From Planctomycetota bacterium (GTDB lineage: Bacteria > Planctomycetota > UBA1135): 64,000 nt of DNA. This document shows, in pieces, positions 33,836 through 43,097 of this stretch. The translations under genes were made by a program, and so were the position numbers. Below the pieces are notes generated by a model. That model made no database searches and was not told the DNA's origin. It saw only the letters and a program-made list of their open reading frames with translations. The stretch covers positions 186,001 through 250,000 of the forward strand of contig QQUA01000006.1 of the NCBI GenBank assembly GCA_008501825.1, written 5' to 3'. Positions within the stretch are counted from its first letter, which is position 1. Each line of letters starts with the position of its first letter.

Positions 33836-34993
33836 ATGAACATCGCCACTCTCCTGCTGAACCAAGGCCGCGGCAGCGGTGAAGTCGCACGCCAGCAAAG
33901 CCGGCACCTGGTGGCTCAAGGTCATCGAGTTTTCTTCATGCACCCGCACATGGGAGAAGGCGTGGCGGGAGCGGAGAACTTGGACGTGCCGCTGCACAAC
34001 GCCACCATGCCGGTTCACGAATATTTGCCGGCCAAGGCGGCGAATCAAAGAGCAGTGAATCAAATGTCTCCAGAGGAGGCATTTTCATACCTTGCCGACT
34101 ACGAAAAAGCCCTGGAGGCCGTGGCGTCGGAATGTGACATCTTCTACGGCCACCACGCCAACCTCACCGCCATTGCCACTCATGAAGTCGCCCGGCGGCA
34201 CGGCAAGCCTTTCGTCCTTTTCCTTCACGGAACCGGGATCGAGCCTCGCCACCACGGGCAATTCCACGATGAGGTTTGGGAGCGAATTGAACTCGCCATC
34301 CGCGAAGCGGACGGCATCTTGGTAACCACTGAATACGTCCGGGACTTTTTAATTCGAAACCTGATCGATCTGCCGAAAGATCGCTTTATCGTTCTGCCGT
34401 GCGGGGTGGATTTGAGCGAGTTTCATCCTGACCGAACCCATGGATTGGATGAATTTAATCTTTCTGATCCCTTCGTACTTTGCCCAGGCGCCTTAACCGC
34501 CGCCAAAGGCCCGCAAAACGTCGTGGCCGCTTCCAAGTTTTACGCCGATTTGGCTCCGACCCTTTTTATCGGGGACGGCGAGTTGCGGGGCGAACTAGAA
34601 ACCGAGTTGGGCGATCGCGGCCGATTCCTCGGATTCGTTTCCGCCGATCACAAAGCCCGACTGATCAATCGCGCCGCCGTGCTGACTGCGGCTCCGGAGA
34701 AAAAAGAGCACTTCGGCATCATCTACGCCGAAGCTCTTGCTGGTGGAACTCCTGTCGCCGCCTACGGTGGAGGTGGAGTGGATTCCATTGTCAGCCATGA
34801 AGTCGGCGTCCTGACGGAAAGGAATCCGGAAAGTCTCGGCCGAGCTATCCGGTCGTTATTGGAAAGCCCGGAACAGCGGCGAGCCATGGGTGCGGCCGGT
34901 CGCCTGCGGGCAGAAGCGGAATACGCCGACCACAAGTTAGGCGCCCGGCTGGAAGCTTGGCTGGATGGTTTCGTCCAGAAGGCTGGTTGTTAA
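33836..34993 (+). CDS. GT4-type glycosyltransferase
   Basis: A 385-residue GT-B fold glycosyltransferase; the SD CGGAG is spaced six to seven bases before the ATG. Donor-side motif: EHFGIIYAEALAGGTPV followed by YGGGGVDSIV, the standard E-x7-E nucleotide-sugar site of family 4. The N-terminal half includes FLHGTGIEPRHH, the acceptor-side domain. It probably adds a sugar to a surface glycan or glycolipid in the cytoplasm. It is 67 bases after the P450 gene on the same strand and may share its transcript. Its stop codon overlaps that of the convergent TPR gene inside a TTAA palindrome (34990-34993), so there is no space for an ordinary terminator between them. Confidence 0.88.
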   Translation: MNIATLLLNQGRGSGEVARQQSRHLVAQGHRVFFMHPHMGEGVAGAENLDVPLHNATMPVHEYLPAKAANQRAVNQMSPEEAFSYLADYEKALEAVASECDIFYGHHANLTAIATHEVARRHGKPFVLFLHGTGIEPRHHGQFHDEVWERIELAIREADGILVTTEYVRDFLIRNLIDLPKDRFIVLPCGVDLSEFHPDRTHGLDEFNLSDPFVLCPGALTAAKGPQNVVAASKFYADLAPTLFIGDGELRGELETELGDRGRFLGFVSADHKARLINRAAVLTAAPEKKEHFGIIYAEALAGGTPVAAYGGGGVDSIVSHEVGVLTERNPESLGRAIRSLLESPEQRRAMGAAGRLRAEAEYADHKLGARLEAWLDGFVQKAGC

Positions 34994-36261
34994 AGATTCG
35001 TTAGCCCTCCTGAGGGAGAGATCCAACTACCGACTACGGCAGCGCCGAGGGAGGGAAGGAACAGAGTGACAAGAAAACCCTCAGAGCTCCCTGCGTTTTC
35101 GAACAGCAAGGAATAACCTGCGCCGGCCAGGCTGACCAAGAAGAAAAACCAGCTAAATACAGCAAGCCCTATTTTACCGCCTGCCGTTTCGCACTGATGC
35201 GCTCGTGAGATCGGAATGATTAAAAGCATCATGCACCCTGCGAAAGCGCCAGCAAAAAAGGATCCTTGAATCACCGCAGTTATCCCTAATGCAGCGGACA
35301 GGAGGATCAAAGCAAAGACTAGATAAGCAATTTTTACTCTAGCGGAAGATAGGAAACGGCGCCCTTCAGCAGTAAAAGCCATGCAGAGTTCCGAAAGAGG
35401 GTCAGCCATCCAAGTTGAAAAGGCAAAGGCTACGTATACTCCCAGTGCCCCATAAAAATAAGGCAGAATCGGCTCGTATGTCTTAGATATAGTCCGGAAG
35501 ACCCGGAAGACAAAAATGGGGCCCAAGATGAGGGCAATCCTAGCTCCACTTGAAAGATTTCCGACCCAGCCAATGTAACGAAAAATGCCGGAGAAGACTG
35601 GATTTTTTCTCTTTATGGACTCTATCACCATTTGGCGGGCATATTCCGATTCCGGGTCCAATCGGAGAGATTCCTCAAAATCTTCTTTGGCTTGATCCAA
35701 ATTCCGTTGGTTGAGATTTTGTAACCCGCGAGCAATAAAGGCCCCGGCATGCTCTGGATCTTGCCTCAGCGCTTGGGCAACATGAATCTCCGCCTCATCG
35801 AACTTTTGTAGCTTCGTTTTCACGACGGACAAAAGACTTAGTACATCCTCGTCTTCCGGGTATATCGACTGTGCTAAGCCCAAATATTCCTCTGCCTCAG
35901 CCCAATTTTCTTGATCGATTGCAATGGTGGCCATCAGATAATACGAATAATAATTTTCCGGATCCAGTCGAATGGCCTCGTCCATCGCCTCTTTAGCCCC
36001 GTCAGGGTCTCCCATAGCCGAATCAAGTTTTGCCTTGGCCCAAAAAGAAATGGGTTGATCAGGGCTCAAGCGTATCGAGGAGACAACAGCCTCCCGTATT
36101 TCTTCAATCGAACCGGAATTCTCCAACAAACAAAGCGCCAACATAGCGTAGGCTAACCCGGATTCTGCGTTTTCCTCCAGCTCCCTCCGAAGAGGTTCAA
36201 TTGCTAAATCCGATCGACCGGATTGAAAGTAAAAATCCGCAATCGCAAGGTGGTTTTCCAT
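34990..36261 (-). CDS. TPR-repeat membrane protein, partner of an AAA ATPase
   Basis: A 423-residue protein in two halves. Residues 1-212 contain about six TPR-like helix pairs (for example YFQSGRSDLAIEPLRRELE and LDPENYYSYYLMATIAI), facing the cytoplasm. Residues 240-415 contain about six transmembrane helices with WMADPLSELC between the second and third. The TPR plus multi-span layout, with YIGWVG after the repeats, recurs in my memory in other planctomycete and myxobacterial genomes but has no name I know. It starts 33 bases after the AAA gene on the same strand and is almost certainly in the same operon. Base composition is lower in GC than nearby genes (27 of 60 at 35401-35460). The stop is shared with the convergent glycosyltransferase. 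Confidence 0.8.
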   Translation of the reverse strand: MENHLAIADFYFQSGRSDLAIEPLRRELEENAESGLAYAMLALCLLENSGSIEEIREAVVSSIRLSPDQPISFWAKAKLDSAMGDPDGAKEAMDEAIRLDPENYYSYYLMATIAIDQENWAEAEEYLGLAQSIYPEDEDVLSLLSVVKTKLQKFDEAEIHVAQALRQDPEHAGAFIARGLQNLNQRNLDQAKEDFEESLRLDPESEYARQMVIESIKRKNPVFSGIFRYIGWVGNLSSGARIALILGPIFVFRVFRTISKTYEPILPYFYGALGVYVAFAFSTWMADPLSELCMAFTAEGRRFLSSARVKIAYLVFALILLSAALGITAVIQGSFFAGAFAGCMMLLIIPISRAHQCETAGGKIGLAVFSWFFFLVSLAGAGYSLLFENAGSSEGFLVTLFLPSLGAAVVGSWISPSGGLTNL

Positions 36262-36294
36262 TTCACTAAATGCCTGGCATGAGTCGCCGATTAA

Positions 36295-37569
36295 TTACGA
36301 GAGGCCTAAAAATTGAAGGATGTCATCATACTGCCCTCCTTCGTTGGAGTATAAGGCGTAATTCTTCGCTGAAGCAAACCACTCTCCAGTCGTGGGCCTT
36401 ACTGCGGCCAAGGCTTTTAACAAATCCCGCGTTACCAAAGGCTGTGGTGCGCCGGACTCAAGGGCTTGCTCCAATTTGAGATCCACGGCTTGGTCGACAA
36501 CGGCCATTAGATCAGCCCCTGAATATTCTTTGGATCTCTTCGCAAGTTTAGCGAAATCCAACTTATCCTGAGGCTTTCCCTGACATTGGATTCTCAAAAT
36601 GGCTTCTCGGGCTTCGAGGTCGGGAGGCGGCACGAAAATCATGCGGTCAAAGCGCCCCGGCCTCCGAAAAGCTGGATCCAAATGCCAAGGGGAATTCGTG
36701 GCCGCTAGAATTAACAAACCGTCGTTGTTGTCATCCAAGCCGTCCAATTCGGCCAAGAACTGATTAATCAGGGATCGTCCCGCCGCCCCCTGCATGTCAC
36801 TCCTCCGGGCTCCCAAGGCGTCAACTTCGTCAAAAAACAGCACCGCGGGAGTTAACCTGCGAGCTTGTTCAAAAAATTGATTCAATCGTTCCTCGCTCTC
36901 GCCATGCCACTTGGAAAGGATTTGATGAATGGCTACGGAGAAAAACTTCGCGTTGACTTCGCCGGCCACGGCTCTGGCCATATAAGTTTTGCCACAACCA
37001 GGAGGTCCATAAAGCAACAATCCTCCGCCAACCCGCTTGCCATAGGCTTTAAACAACTCTGGCTTTTCTAGAGGCAAAAGCACTTTCATCCGGATTTGTT
37101 TTTTCACCGCCCCCATGCCGCCTACCTGTTGAAAGCTAATTTTTGGCCTCTCCCGATGGCTGCCCTCCCAACCACCGGTCTCTTCTTTCGACTGGTCGAT
37201 TGGATCTTCATGGGACACTTCATTTTGCGGAAAGAGTTGGCGTGCTGTGGTGTTCCGGCCTTCATCCAGTAACAACTGAGCCATCAAATTTTGGGCCTCT
37301 GGCGAAGCTTTCCCCGCCCCTTCCAGGCTTTCCAACAAAGCCAATGCTTGGCTTTTCTTGCCCTGAAGGTGAAAACAGCGGGCCAAACCAAGAGAAAGGG
37401 CCGGGTCTCCCGGTAAAAGGCGAAGGGCGGCGCGGAATTGTCGCTCTCCTTCGATGCCGTTTCCATGGGAAAGAAAAACTTCCGCCAATCGCCGCCGCAA
37501 GGGCAGGTTATCTGGAGAGGCGGAAATTGCCTCTTGAAGAAAGGCTATGAGCTCGGAGTCGGAATTCAT
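36295..37569 (-). CDS. TPR-AAA ATPase
   Basis: A 424-residue cytoplasmic ATPase. Residues 1-110 are TPR-like helix pairs (IAFLQEAISASPDNLPLRRRLAEV and others). Residues 145-424 are one AAA+ domain of the classic clade: Walker A GPPGCGKT (188-195), pore-loop WHGESEE (221-227), Walker B LFFDEVD with E248, sensor-1 N292, and arginine fingers in FRRPGRFD (302-309). The similarity to Vps4/katanin/FtsH-like AAA domains is strong, and the enzyme looks active. It lacks a membrane anchor and a protease domain, so the adjacent TPR membrane protein may recruit it. Regulation is unknown. A 379-base region with no clear gene lies upstream. Confidence 0.88.
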   Translation of the reverse strand: MNSDSELIAFLQEAISASPDNLPLRRRLAEVFLSHGNGIEGERQFRAALRLLPGDPALSLGLARCFHLQGKKSQALALLESLEGAGKASPEAQNLMAQLLLDEGRNTTARQLFPQNEVSHEDPIDQSKEETGGWEGSHRERPKISFQQVGGMGAVKKQIRMKVLLPLEKPELFKAYGKRVGGGLLLYGPPGCGKTYMARAVAGEVNAKFFSVAIHQILSKWHGESEERLNQFFEQARRLTPAVLFFDEVDALGARRSDMQGAAGRSLINQFLAELDGLDDNNDGLLILAATNSPWHLDPAFRRPGRFDRMIFVPPPDLEAREAILRIQCQGKPQDKLDFAKLAKRSKEYSGADLMAVVDQAVDLKLEQALESGAPQPLVTRDLLKALAAVRPTTGEWFASAKNYALYSNEGGQYDDILQFLGLS

Positions 37570-37948
37570 GATGGAGAAACCATTTGGTTCACGGGTTACC
37601 TTGTTTGAGAGAGAGAAGATTAAAGACAGATATCAATCAATGAACCCCCATGCCACGAAGCCATCAGAATACAAATCTAAACGCCGATCAGCAGATAAAT
37701 GGAAGAAGGGGAGGATCCGATTCTTGGACCACCTGCCTACAACCGAGCGCTGCTCCCTCCACATTGAAATGAGAGCTTGGCGATCTAATTCTTGTTGAAA
37801 GACGTTCTCCATCGGAAGAAAGAGATTGAAAGGGAAGGCTTCCCGGGGACAAAAAACGGCACCGAGGACGTAGTTCACATTCTGCCATCCCGGGCTTGAA
37901 CTCACCAGCCCGAGACACGAAGAATCGGGGTCCCTAGAATCTCTGCAC
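37570..37948. other. gene-poor interval with a weak reading frame
   Basis: No confident gene. On the minus strand a reading frame (38016 down to 37633) gives a 127-residue sequence with Trp, Phe and charged residues (for example FPFNLFLPMENVFQQELDR) and no signal peptide. It could be a decayed gene or a chance frame, and it runs into the start of the ABC gene on the other strand. The region is AT-richer than its surroundings. The first ABC gene opens with TTG at 37949 and the AAA gene with ATG at 37569, so divergent promoters must lie here, but I see no clear -10/-35 pair. Confidence 0.4.
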
Positions 37949-39817
37949 TTGCCCGCTGCCTCCAGCCCTTCGTCCCAATCCGGTTCCCTTCGGGAGTTGG
38001 GCTTGCTGCTGCCCATTGTTCGTAGATACCGCTGGACTTATCTCGCCGGCGCCGCTTGTGTTGTCCTGAGCATCCTATTCAAAGTCTTTATTCCCAGGTT
38101 TTTAGGAAAGGCGATGGACCGCCTGCAAGAAGGCGAAACCCAGGAACTGATTCAGTCCGGTGAGCTCGCCGGCTTGATTTGGAAGAGCGCCTTGGGAATC
38201 GTGGCTCTGGCCGCAGGAGTGGCCGTCGTTCGCACCTGCAGCCGCATCCTGATTCTGGGGAACAGCCGCCGGGCAGTCCACGATCTTCGCGAGCTCCTTT
38301 TCGACAAACTGCTGAAGCTGGCTCCGAGCTTTTATCAGCGCCATCAAACCGGCCATTTAATGTCTCGGGCGGTGAACGACGTGCAAAACGTTCAGGGTTT
38401 GATGGGGCCTGTTTTTATGTACCTCAGCGAAACCGCCGCTTTGTATGCCATTTGCCTGACATCCATGTTGACTTTGAGCCCAAAACTCACGGCGATCAGT
38501 CTGTTGCCCTTTCCTCTTTTCCTGGTGGCGGCACGGAGCTTAGCGGGTCGAATTCATCAAAGCTCCAGGGAAGCTCAGGAGCGATTGGGGCAACTAAGCG
38601 CCAAAGTGGACGAAAGCTTGAGCGGTCAACTGATCATCAAAAGCTTGACCCTCGAATCCTTTGATCGGGACCTCTTCATCGCTCATGCCACCGAACTCAA
38701 GGACACCCACCTCAAGCTCACCTGGTTGCGAGCGACCTTGATGCCCTTGATGGTGGTCTTGGTTTCTTTCAGTACTTTTTTAACCTTGATCTTCGGTGGC
38801 CCGATGGTCAGCGGCGGCGCCCTGAGTTTGGGAGACTTCGTCGCCCTGGTGCTTTATTTGCAAATGGTGGCCGGCCCCACTGCGGCTTTGGGTTTCGTCC
38901 TCAGCTCCTTGCAGAGGGGCGCCGCGGCCTTGGCCCGCATTCGAGAAATCCTGGAAACTGAAGTCACGCTGCAAGATTCCAGCTCCAGCCCGGAGCGCCC
39001 GGTCCATAGCGGAGCTTTGGAAGTTCGTGAGTTGACGGTGAGTTACCCCTCCAGCTCGCCGACCCACGGAGATCCGTCACCGGCGGAAAAGCGAAAAAGA
39101 ACGGTATTGGACCGAATCAGCTTCAAGGCACCGGCCGGTTCTTTTATTGGAGTCGTAGGCCCAATCGGTTCGGGAAAAACCACCCTGATTCGGGCCCTGG
39201 CCCGGCAACTGGAAATCGGAACCGGTCAAGTTTTTCTAGACAACGAAGACTTGACTCAACTACCGATTCGAGAAGTTCGCAAAGCCGTTGGGCTCGTGCC
39301 GCAAGACAACTTTCTATTCAGCCGCAGTTTGGCGGAAAATGTCGCCTTGGGTAAACCTGAGGCTTCTCGCGAAGCCGTGGTTCAAGCAGTAGAAGCCTCG
39401 CAACTAGCTCAAGATCTGCCGCAGCTCCCCAAGGGCCTCGATACCTTGCTCGGGGAGCGAGGAGTCAATCTCAGCGGCGGCCAGCGGCAACGTACCGCCT
39501 TGGCTCGAGTCATGTTGTTGCGACCGAAACTGCTGCTTTTGGACGACACCCTATCCGCGGTGGACACCCAAACCGCGGAGAAAATCCTGACCGCACTGGA
39601 ACCTCTCATGGCCGGACGGACCACGGTCATGGTTGCCCACCGACTCCGTCATCTGCAGCGGGCGGATCTCATCTTGGTTTTGGAAAACGGGCGCTTGGTC
39701 GAAACCGGAAAGCATGAGCAATTGCTGGCATCGGGAGGTTTATACGCCGCTCTTTATGCACAACAGGAACAGCGGGCTGCCCTGAAAGAAGATTTGCAAC
39801 GGGAGGACCAGCCATGA
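37949..39817 (+). CDS. ABC exporter subunit A (membrane domain plus degenerate ATPase)
   Basis: A 622-residue half-transporter: six transmembrane helices (about residues 25-320), then a nucleotide-binding domain with Walker A GPIGSGKT (404-411), Q-loop VPQDNFL, signature LSGGQRQR, Walker B LLLLDDTLSAVD and H-loop VAHRLRH. The residue after Walker B is D533 instead of the catalytic Glu, as in MdlA/TmrA/TM287-type subunits, which marks a degenerate ATP site. The start is TTG; no in-frame ATG precedes the first membrane helix. It is coupled to the second subunit by ATGA overlap (39814-39817). It should form a heterodimer exporting a lipid, peptide or drug-like substrate. Confidence 0.9.
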   Translation: MPAASSPSSQSGSLRELGLLLPIVRRYRWTYLAGAACVVLSILFKVFIPRFLGKAMDRLQEGETQELIQSGELAGLIWKSALGIVALAAGVAVVRTCSRILILGNSRRAVHDLRELLFDKLLKLAPSFYQRHQTGHLMSRAVNDVQNVQGLMGPVFMYLSETAALYAICLTSMLTLSPKLTAISLLPFPLFLVAARSLAGRIHQSSREAQERLGQLSAKVDESLSGQLIIKSLTLESFDRDLFIAHATELKDTHLKLTWLRATLMPLMVVLVSFSTFLTLIFGGPMVSGGALSLGDFVALVLYLQMVAGPTAALGFVLSSLQRGAAALARIREILETEVTLQDSSSSPERPVHSGALEVRELTVSYPSSSPTHGDPSPAEKRKRTVLDRISFKAPAGSFIGVVGPIGSGKTTLIRALARQLEIGTGQVFLDNEDLTQLPIREVRKAVGLVPQDNFLFSRSLAENVALGKPEASREAVVQAVEASQLAQDLPQLPKGLDTLLGERGVNLSGGQRQRTALARVMLLRPKLLLLDDTLSAVDTQTAEKILTALEPLMAGRTTVMVAHRLRHLQRADLILVLENGRLVETGKHEQLLASGGLYAALYAQQEQRAALKEDLQREDQP

Positions 39818-41616
39818 ACCTGCCGGCATCTTCTTCCGGAACCGAACCGGAGACCAAACTGGTCGACCGCCGTCTGGCCAAACGATTTTGGATTTTCATC
39901 CGCCCCCATCAGCGCTTGGTCTGGGCTGGCTTGGGCTTGCTTCTCAGCGCCTCTCTCCTAAGTCTGGCGAAACCATTTCTGGTCATGAGAGCGATCGACC
40001 AGCACATGGTGCCTGGAAGGATGGAGGGCTTCTATCCCCTGGCCGGGATATTTTTGGCCGTCGCCGTGCTGGAATTCTTTTTGCGTCGCCGGCAGATGTA
40101 CACGGTAGATCTCGCAGGACAAAAAGCCTTGCTGGATCTTCGAGTCCAACTCTTCCGCCACCTGCAACGCCTTTCGTCTTCATTTTACGATCGAACTCCG
40201 ATTGGGCGGCTGGTCGGCCGAGTCACCACCGATGTACAAGCATTACAGGAATTATTTTCTTCCGGGGTCGTCACCATTCTCGGAGATTTGTTTTTCCTGA
40301 CCGCCACATTCGGAATCTTGCTGTATTTGAATTGGCAGCTCACCTTGGTCTGTATGGTCATGGCTCCCTTTTTCCTGTTCACCAGCATTTGGATTCGAAA
40401 TCGAGTGCGCGGAGCATATTCGCGGATGCGAGAGCGAATCTCTCAACTGAACACCTTCCTGCACGAACAGATCTCCGGCATGCCGTTGATTCAGATGTTC
40501 CTTCAGGAAGAGGCGACCGAGAAGTCCTTCCGCACCATCAACGACGACGTCCGTGACAGCCAACTGCAAACAGTTTGGTGGGAATCGACTCTTTCCGCAG
40601 CGATGGAAATGCTCGGTTCCTTCACCCTGGCCTTGATTCTTTGGTACGGCGGCTCGCGGATTACCGGAACGGATCTCAGCGGTGAGGGAGCCAGCTTAAC
40701 TTTGGGTTCTCTATTCGCATTTATCAATTACATGCAAAAGTTTTTCCAGCCGCTAAACGACTTGAGCATGAAATACACCGTCATGCAGAACGCCACGATT
40801 GCCGGGCGGCGCATCTTCGATTTACTCGACCAAGAAGACTGGATCGACCAAAGACAAGCAACCGACACGCTGCCGGAAGCACGCGGCGAAATCCGGTTTG
40901 AAAACGTTCATTTCTCTTATCAGCACGGAGATCCTGTGCTCCAAGGCGTTTCCTTTCACGTTCGCCCGGGGGAAAAAGTCGCCGTGGTCGGCGCCACCGG
41001 AGCAGGCAAAACCACTTTATTAAAGTTGTTGACCCGCCTGTACGACGTCAACCAGGGTCGCATTGTTCTGGACGGCCAAGATGTCCGGCATTACCCCTTG
41101 GAAAATCTGCGCAAACGCGTGGGAGTGGTTCCGCAAGAGGTTTTCCTGTTTGAAGGCGACATCTTGTCCAACATTCGCCTGGGCAAGCCCGAAATCTCTG
41201 AAGAAGCCGCCCTCCAAGCTGCTTCGCAAATGGGTTTGGATTCCTTTGTCCAGCGATTCCCACACGGTTATCGGGAGCCGGTTCAAGAACGTGGCAAGAA
41301 CCTCTCTTCGGGGGAACGCCAATTACTGGCCTTCGCTCGGGTGATGGCCCTGGCACCTCAAGTGTTGGTCCTGGACGAAGCAACCGCCAACGTCGATACC
41401 CAAACCGAAGACCTGATTCAATCAGCCCTCCAAGCTCTTTGGCACGGCCGGACCGCCTTGATCATCGCTCATCGTCTCAGCACGATTCAAGACGCCGACC
41501 GAATTTTGGTGCTGCATCAGGGCAAGTTGGTGGAGGAGGGAAACCACCGCCAACTCATGGCCCGGCGAGGCACCTATTGGCGCTTGCACCAACTTCAATT
41601 CGAGGGAAGTTTGTAG
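39814..41616 (+). CDS. ABC exporter subunit B (membrane domain plus canonical ATPase)
   Basis: A 600-residue half-transporter that pairs with the preceding gene. Six transmembrane helices end near residue 320; the ATPase domain has Walker A GATGAGKT (393-400), Q-loop VPQEVFL, signature LSSGERQL (non-canonical at the third position), Walker B LVLDEATANVD with the catalytic E522, and H-loop IAHRLST. In the expected heterodimer the degenerate D533 site of subunit A faces this atypical LSSGE, and the active E522 site faces the canonical LSGGQ of subunit A. This exactly matches the asymmetric MdlAB/BmrCD/TM287-288 type. It ends four bases from the convergent vWA gene. Confidence 0.9.
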   Translation: MNLPASSSGTEPETKLVDRRLAKRFWIFIRPHQRLVWAGLGLLLSASLLSLAKPFLVMRAIDQHMVPGRMEGFYPLAGIFLAVAVLEFFLRRRQMYTVDLAGQKALLDLRVQLFRHLQRLSSSFYDRTPIGRLVGRVTTDVQALQELFSSGVVTILGDLFFLTATFGILLYLNWQLTLVCMVMAPFFLFTSIWIRNRVRGAYSRMRERISQLNTFLHEQISGMPLIQMFLQEEATEKSFRTINDDVRDSQLQTVWWESTLSAAMEMLGSFTLALILWYGGSRITGTDLSGEGASLTLGSLFAFINYMQKFFQPLNDLSMKYTVMQNATIAGRRIFDLLDQEDWIDQRQATDTLPEARGEIRFENVHFSYQHGDPVLQGVSFHVRPGEKVAVVGATGAGKTTLLKLLTRLYDVNQGRIVLDGQDVRHYPLENLRKRVGVVPQEVFLFEGDILSNIRLGKPEISEEAALQAASQMGLDSFVQRFPHGYREPVQERGKNLSSGERQLLAFARVMALAPQVLVLDEATANVDTQTEDLIQSALQALWHGRTALIIAHRLSTIQDADRILVLHQGKLVEEGNHRQLMARRGTYWRLHQLQFEGSL

Positions 41617-41620
41617 CCCC

Positions 41621-43042
41621 CTACTGAATCACTTTGCAGAGCCCCTGGTGCTCCTGGGCCAATTGTTGCAGAAACTGGCCGGCGTCTCCGGGAGCCGCCA
41701 TGGAGACGGTATTGAAGCGGATGTTGCGCCAGCGATTCCAGTGACGGACAAAGGCCAGCAAGCGGGCCGGTTCCTGGATCAGGCCGGAAGAGGGCACCCC
41801 ATCGGTAAGCAACAAGACTTCTTCCACGCCCGGTTTGTGGAAAACCTGTTGAAGAATGTGGAAAAGGTCCGTTCCCCCCTGGAAATTCCGTTGCCGAATC
41901 CAGCCCATGACTTCCTGAATGTTAGCTTCATTGCAGGGGCGAAGCTTCTTACCGGCGAAGGACGCCGCTTGCTGGTTGAAGGCCACTACGTCAAAACTGG
42001 CTCCTTTCGGCAAGTTGCGCAAAACCCACTCAAGCTCTTTCAAAGCGGCCTCGCCCCGCAGGCGCTGGGATGAGGCCAGGGCTCCGGTCATGGAACCGGA
42101 AAGATCCAAGAGAAACACCAAATGGTCCCCGTAAATCGGAACTCCCATATAGCTCAAGGTGACCTGCTCCGGATCTTGTGCGGCGGTTTCCTTCTGGGTG
42201 AACTCTTCGCCTCGCGCTTGATGACGCCGCCATTGCTGCTTCCATAGCATCGGGTCAAGCCCCATGCGCCATCCGGTAATGCTTTGAAGCAAAGCATGGG
42301 CTTCTTTTCCGGCTCGACCCGAGCTTCGTTCCATTAAGCCGATGAGATGCAGGATGTGTTCCTGCCCGGCGGATTCCGCCACCAGACTCAAGGCCTCGAA
42401 CAAGGGCGCTTTGTCCCCCACTTGAAGCTGGCGAAGGGCTTCCGCTTTGGCCAGGAGCGAGCCTCGGTCACTGAGAGCCCGAAGAGCGGCAGCATGGCAA
42501 CTCGGCGGCAACTTGGGATTTCGAAGGACTTCCCGAGCGAATTTTTCGCCACCCTTTTGGTCCAAAGTCACCAGGCCATACACCGCTTCCGCTTTGACCA
42601 AGGGATGACTGCGACGAAACTGCAATTGCAAATCATCCAAGGCCTCGGGGCCGCACAAGGTCAAGCAGCGGGTGTAATCCACCAAGTCTTGTTGCCGCAA
42701 AACATCTCGGACCTTACGTAATTGAGCCAAGCTCAATGATTCGCCAAGGGCGGCCATTTGTGCCAGAGCCCGTCGCCGGCTTTCGGCTTGTTCACCATAG
42801 TCGCTCAGGCTGGCTATTACCTCCGGTTGCGGAGGGCTGGGAGGAGGCAAGGGTCCGGTGGCCGCAATGCCTCCGCTAGCCGGGGGAACCGGTTCCCCGG
42901 GCCCGGTATAGGCTCCGCCGTGAGCGGCGAGGCCGGAACTCAAAGCAAGCCAGAAACTGAACAGAACAGGGAAGTTTCGCACGAGGATCACCAACTTTTT
43001 TTCGGCTAGCGCCAGCAAGGAAGGTTGTAACCCGAAAGCCAT
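41621..43042 (-). CDS. exported HEAT-like/vWA-domain protein
   Basis: A 473-residue protein: signal peptide near residues 18-42 (VRNFPVLFSFWLALSSGLAA), a Pro-rich linker, a helical region with HEAT-like repeats (about 75-270: LVKAEAVYGLVTLDQKGG and similar), and a C-terminal von Willebrand A domain. The metal site is DLSGS (D313, S315, S317), T391 in GGTD and D414 in TDG, so it should bind a divalent metal and ligand. The ATG at 43042 overlaps the start of the divergent sulfatase gene; GTG codons at residues 18 and 21 are plausible alternative starts that would remove the overlap. Likely periplasmic or surface adhesion role. Confidence 0.85.
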   Translation of the reverse strand: MAFGLQPSLLALAEKKLVILVRNFPVLFSFWLALSSGLAAHGGAYTGPGEPVPPASGGIAATGPLPPPSPPQPEVIASLSDYGEQAESRRRALAQMAALGESLSLAQLRKVRDVLRQQDLVDYTRCLTLCGPEALDDLQLQFRRSHPLVKAEAVYGLVTLDQKGGEKFAREVLRNPKLPPSCHAAALRALSDRGSLLAKAEALRQLQVGDKAPLFEALSLVAESAGQEHILHLIGLMERSSGRAGKEAHALLQSITGWRMGLDPMLWKQQWRRHQARGEEFTQKETAAQDPEQVTLSYMGVPIYGDHLVFLLDLSGSMTGALASSQRLRGEAALKELEWVLRNLPKGASFDVVAFNQQAASFAGKKLRPCNEANIQEVMGWIRQRNFQGGTDLFHILQQVFHKPGVEEVLLLTDGVPSSGLIQEPARLLAFVRHWNRWRNIRFNTVSMAAPGDAGQFLQQLAQEHQGLCKVIQ

Positions 43043-43097
43043 GAACTCGTCTGTTTATGGTGGGACTGGGTCGAAAGCCCCAAGACCCAATGGATTC

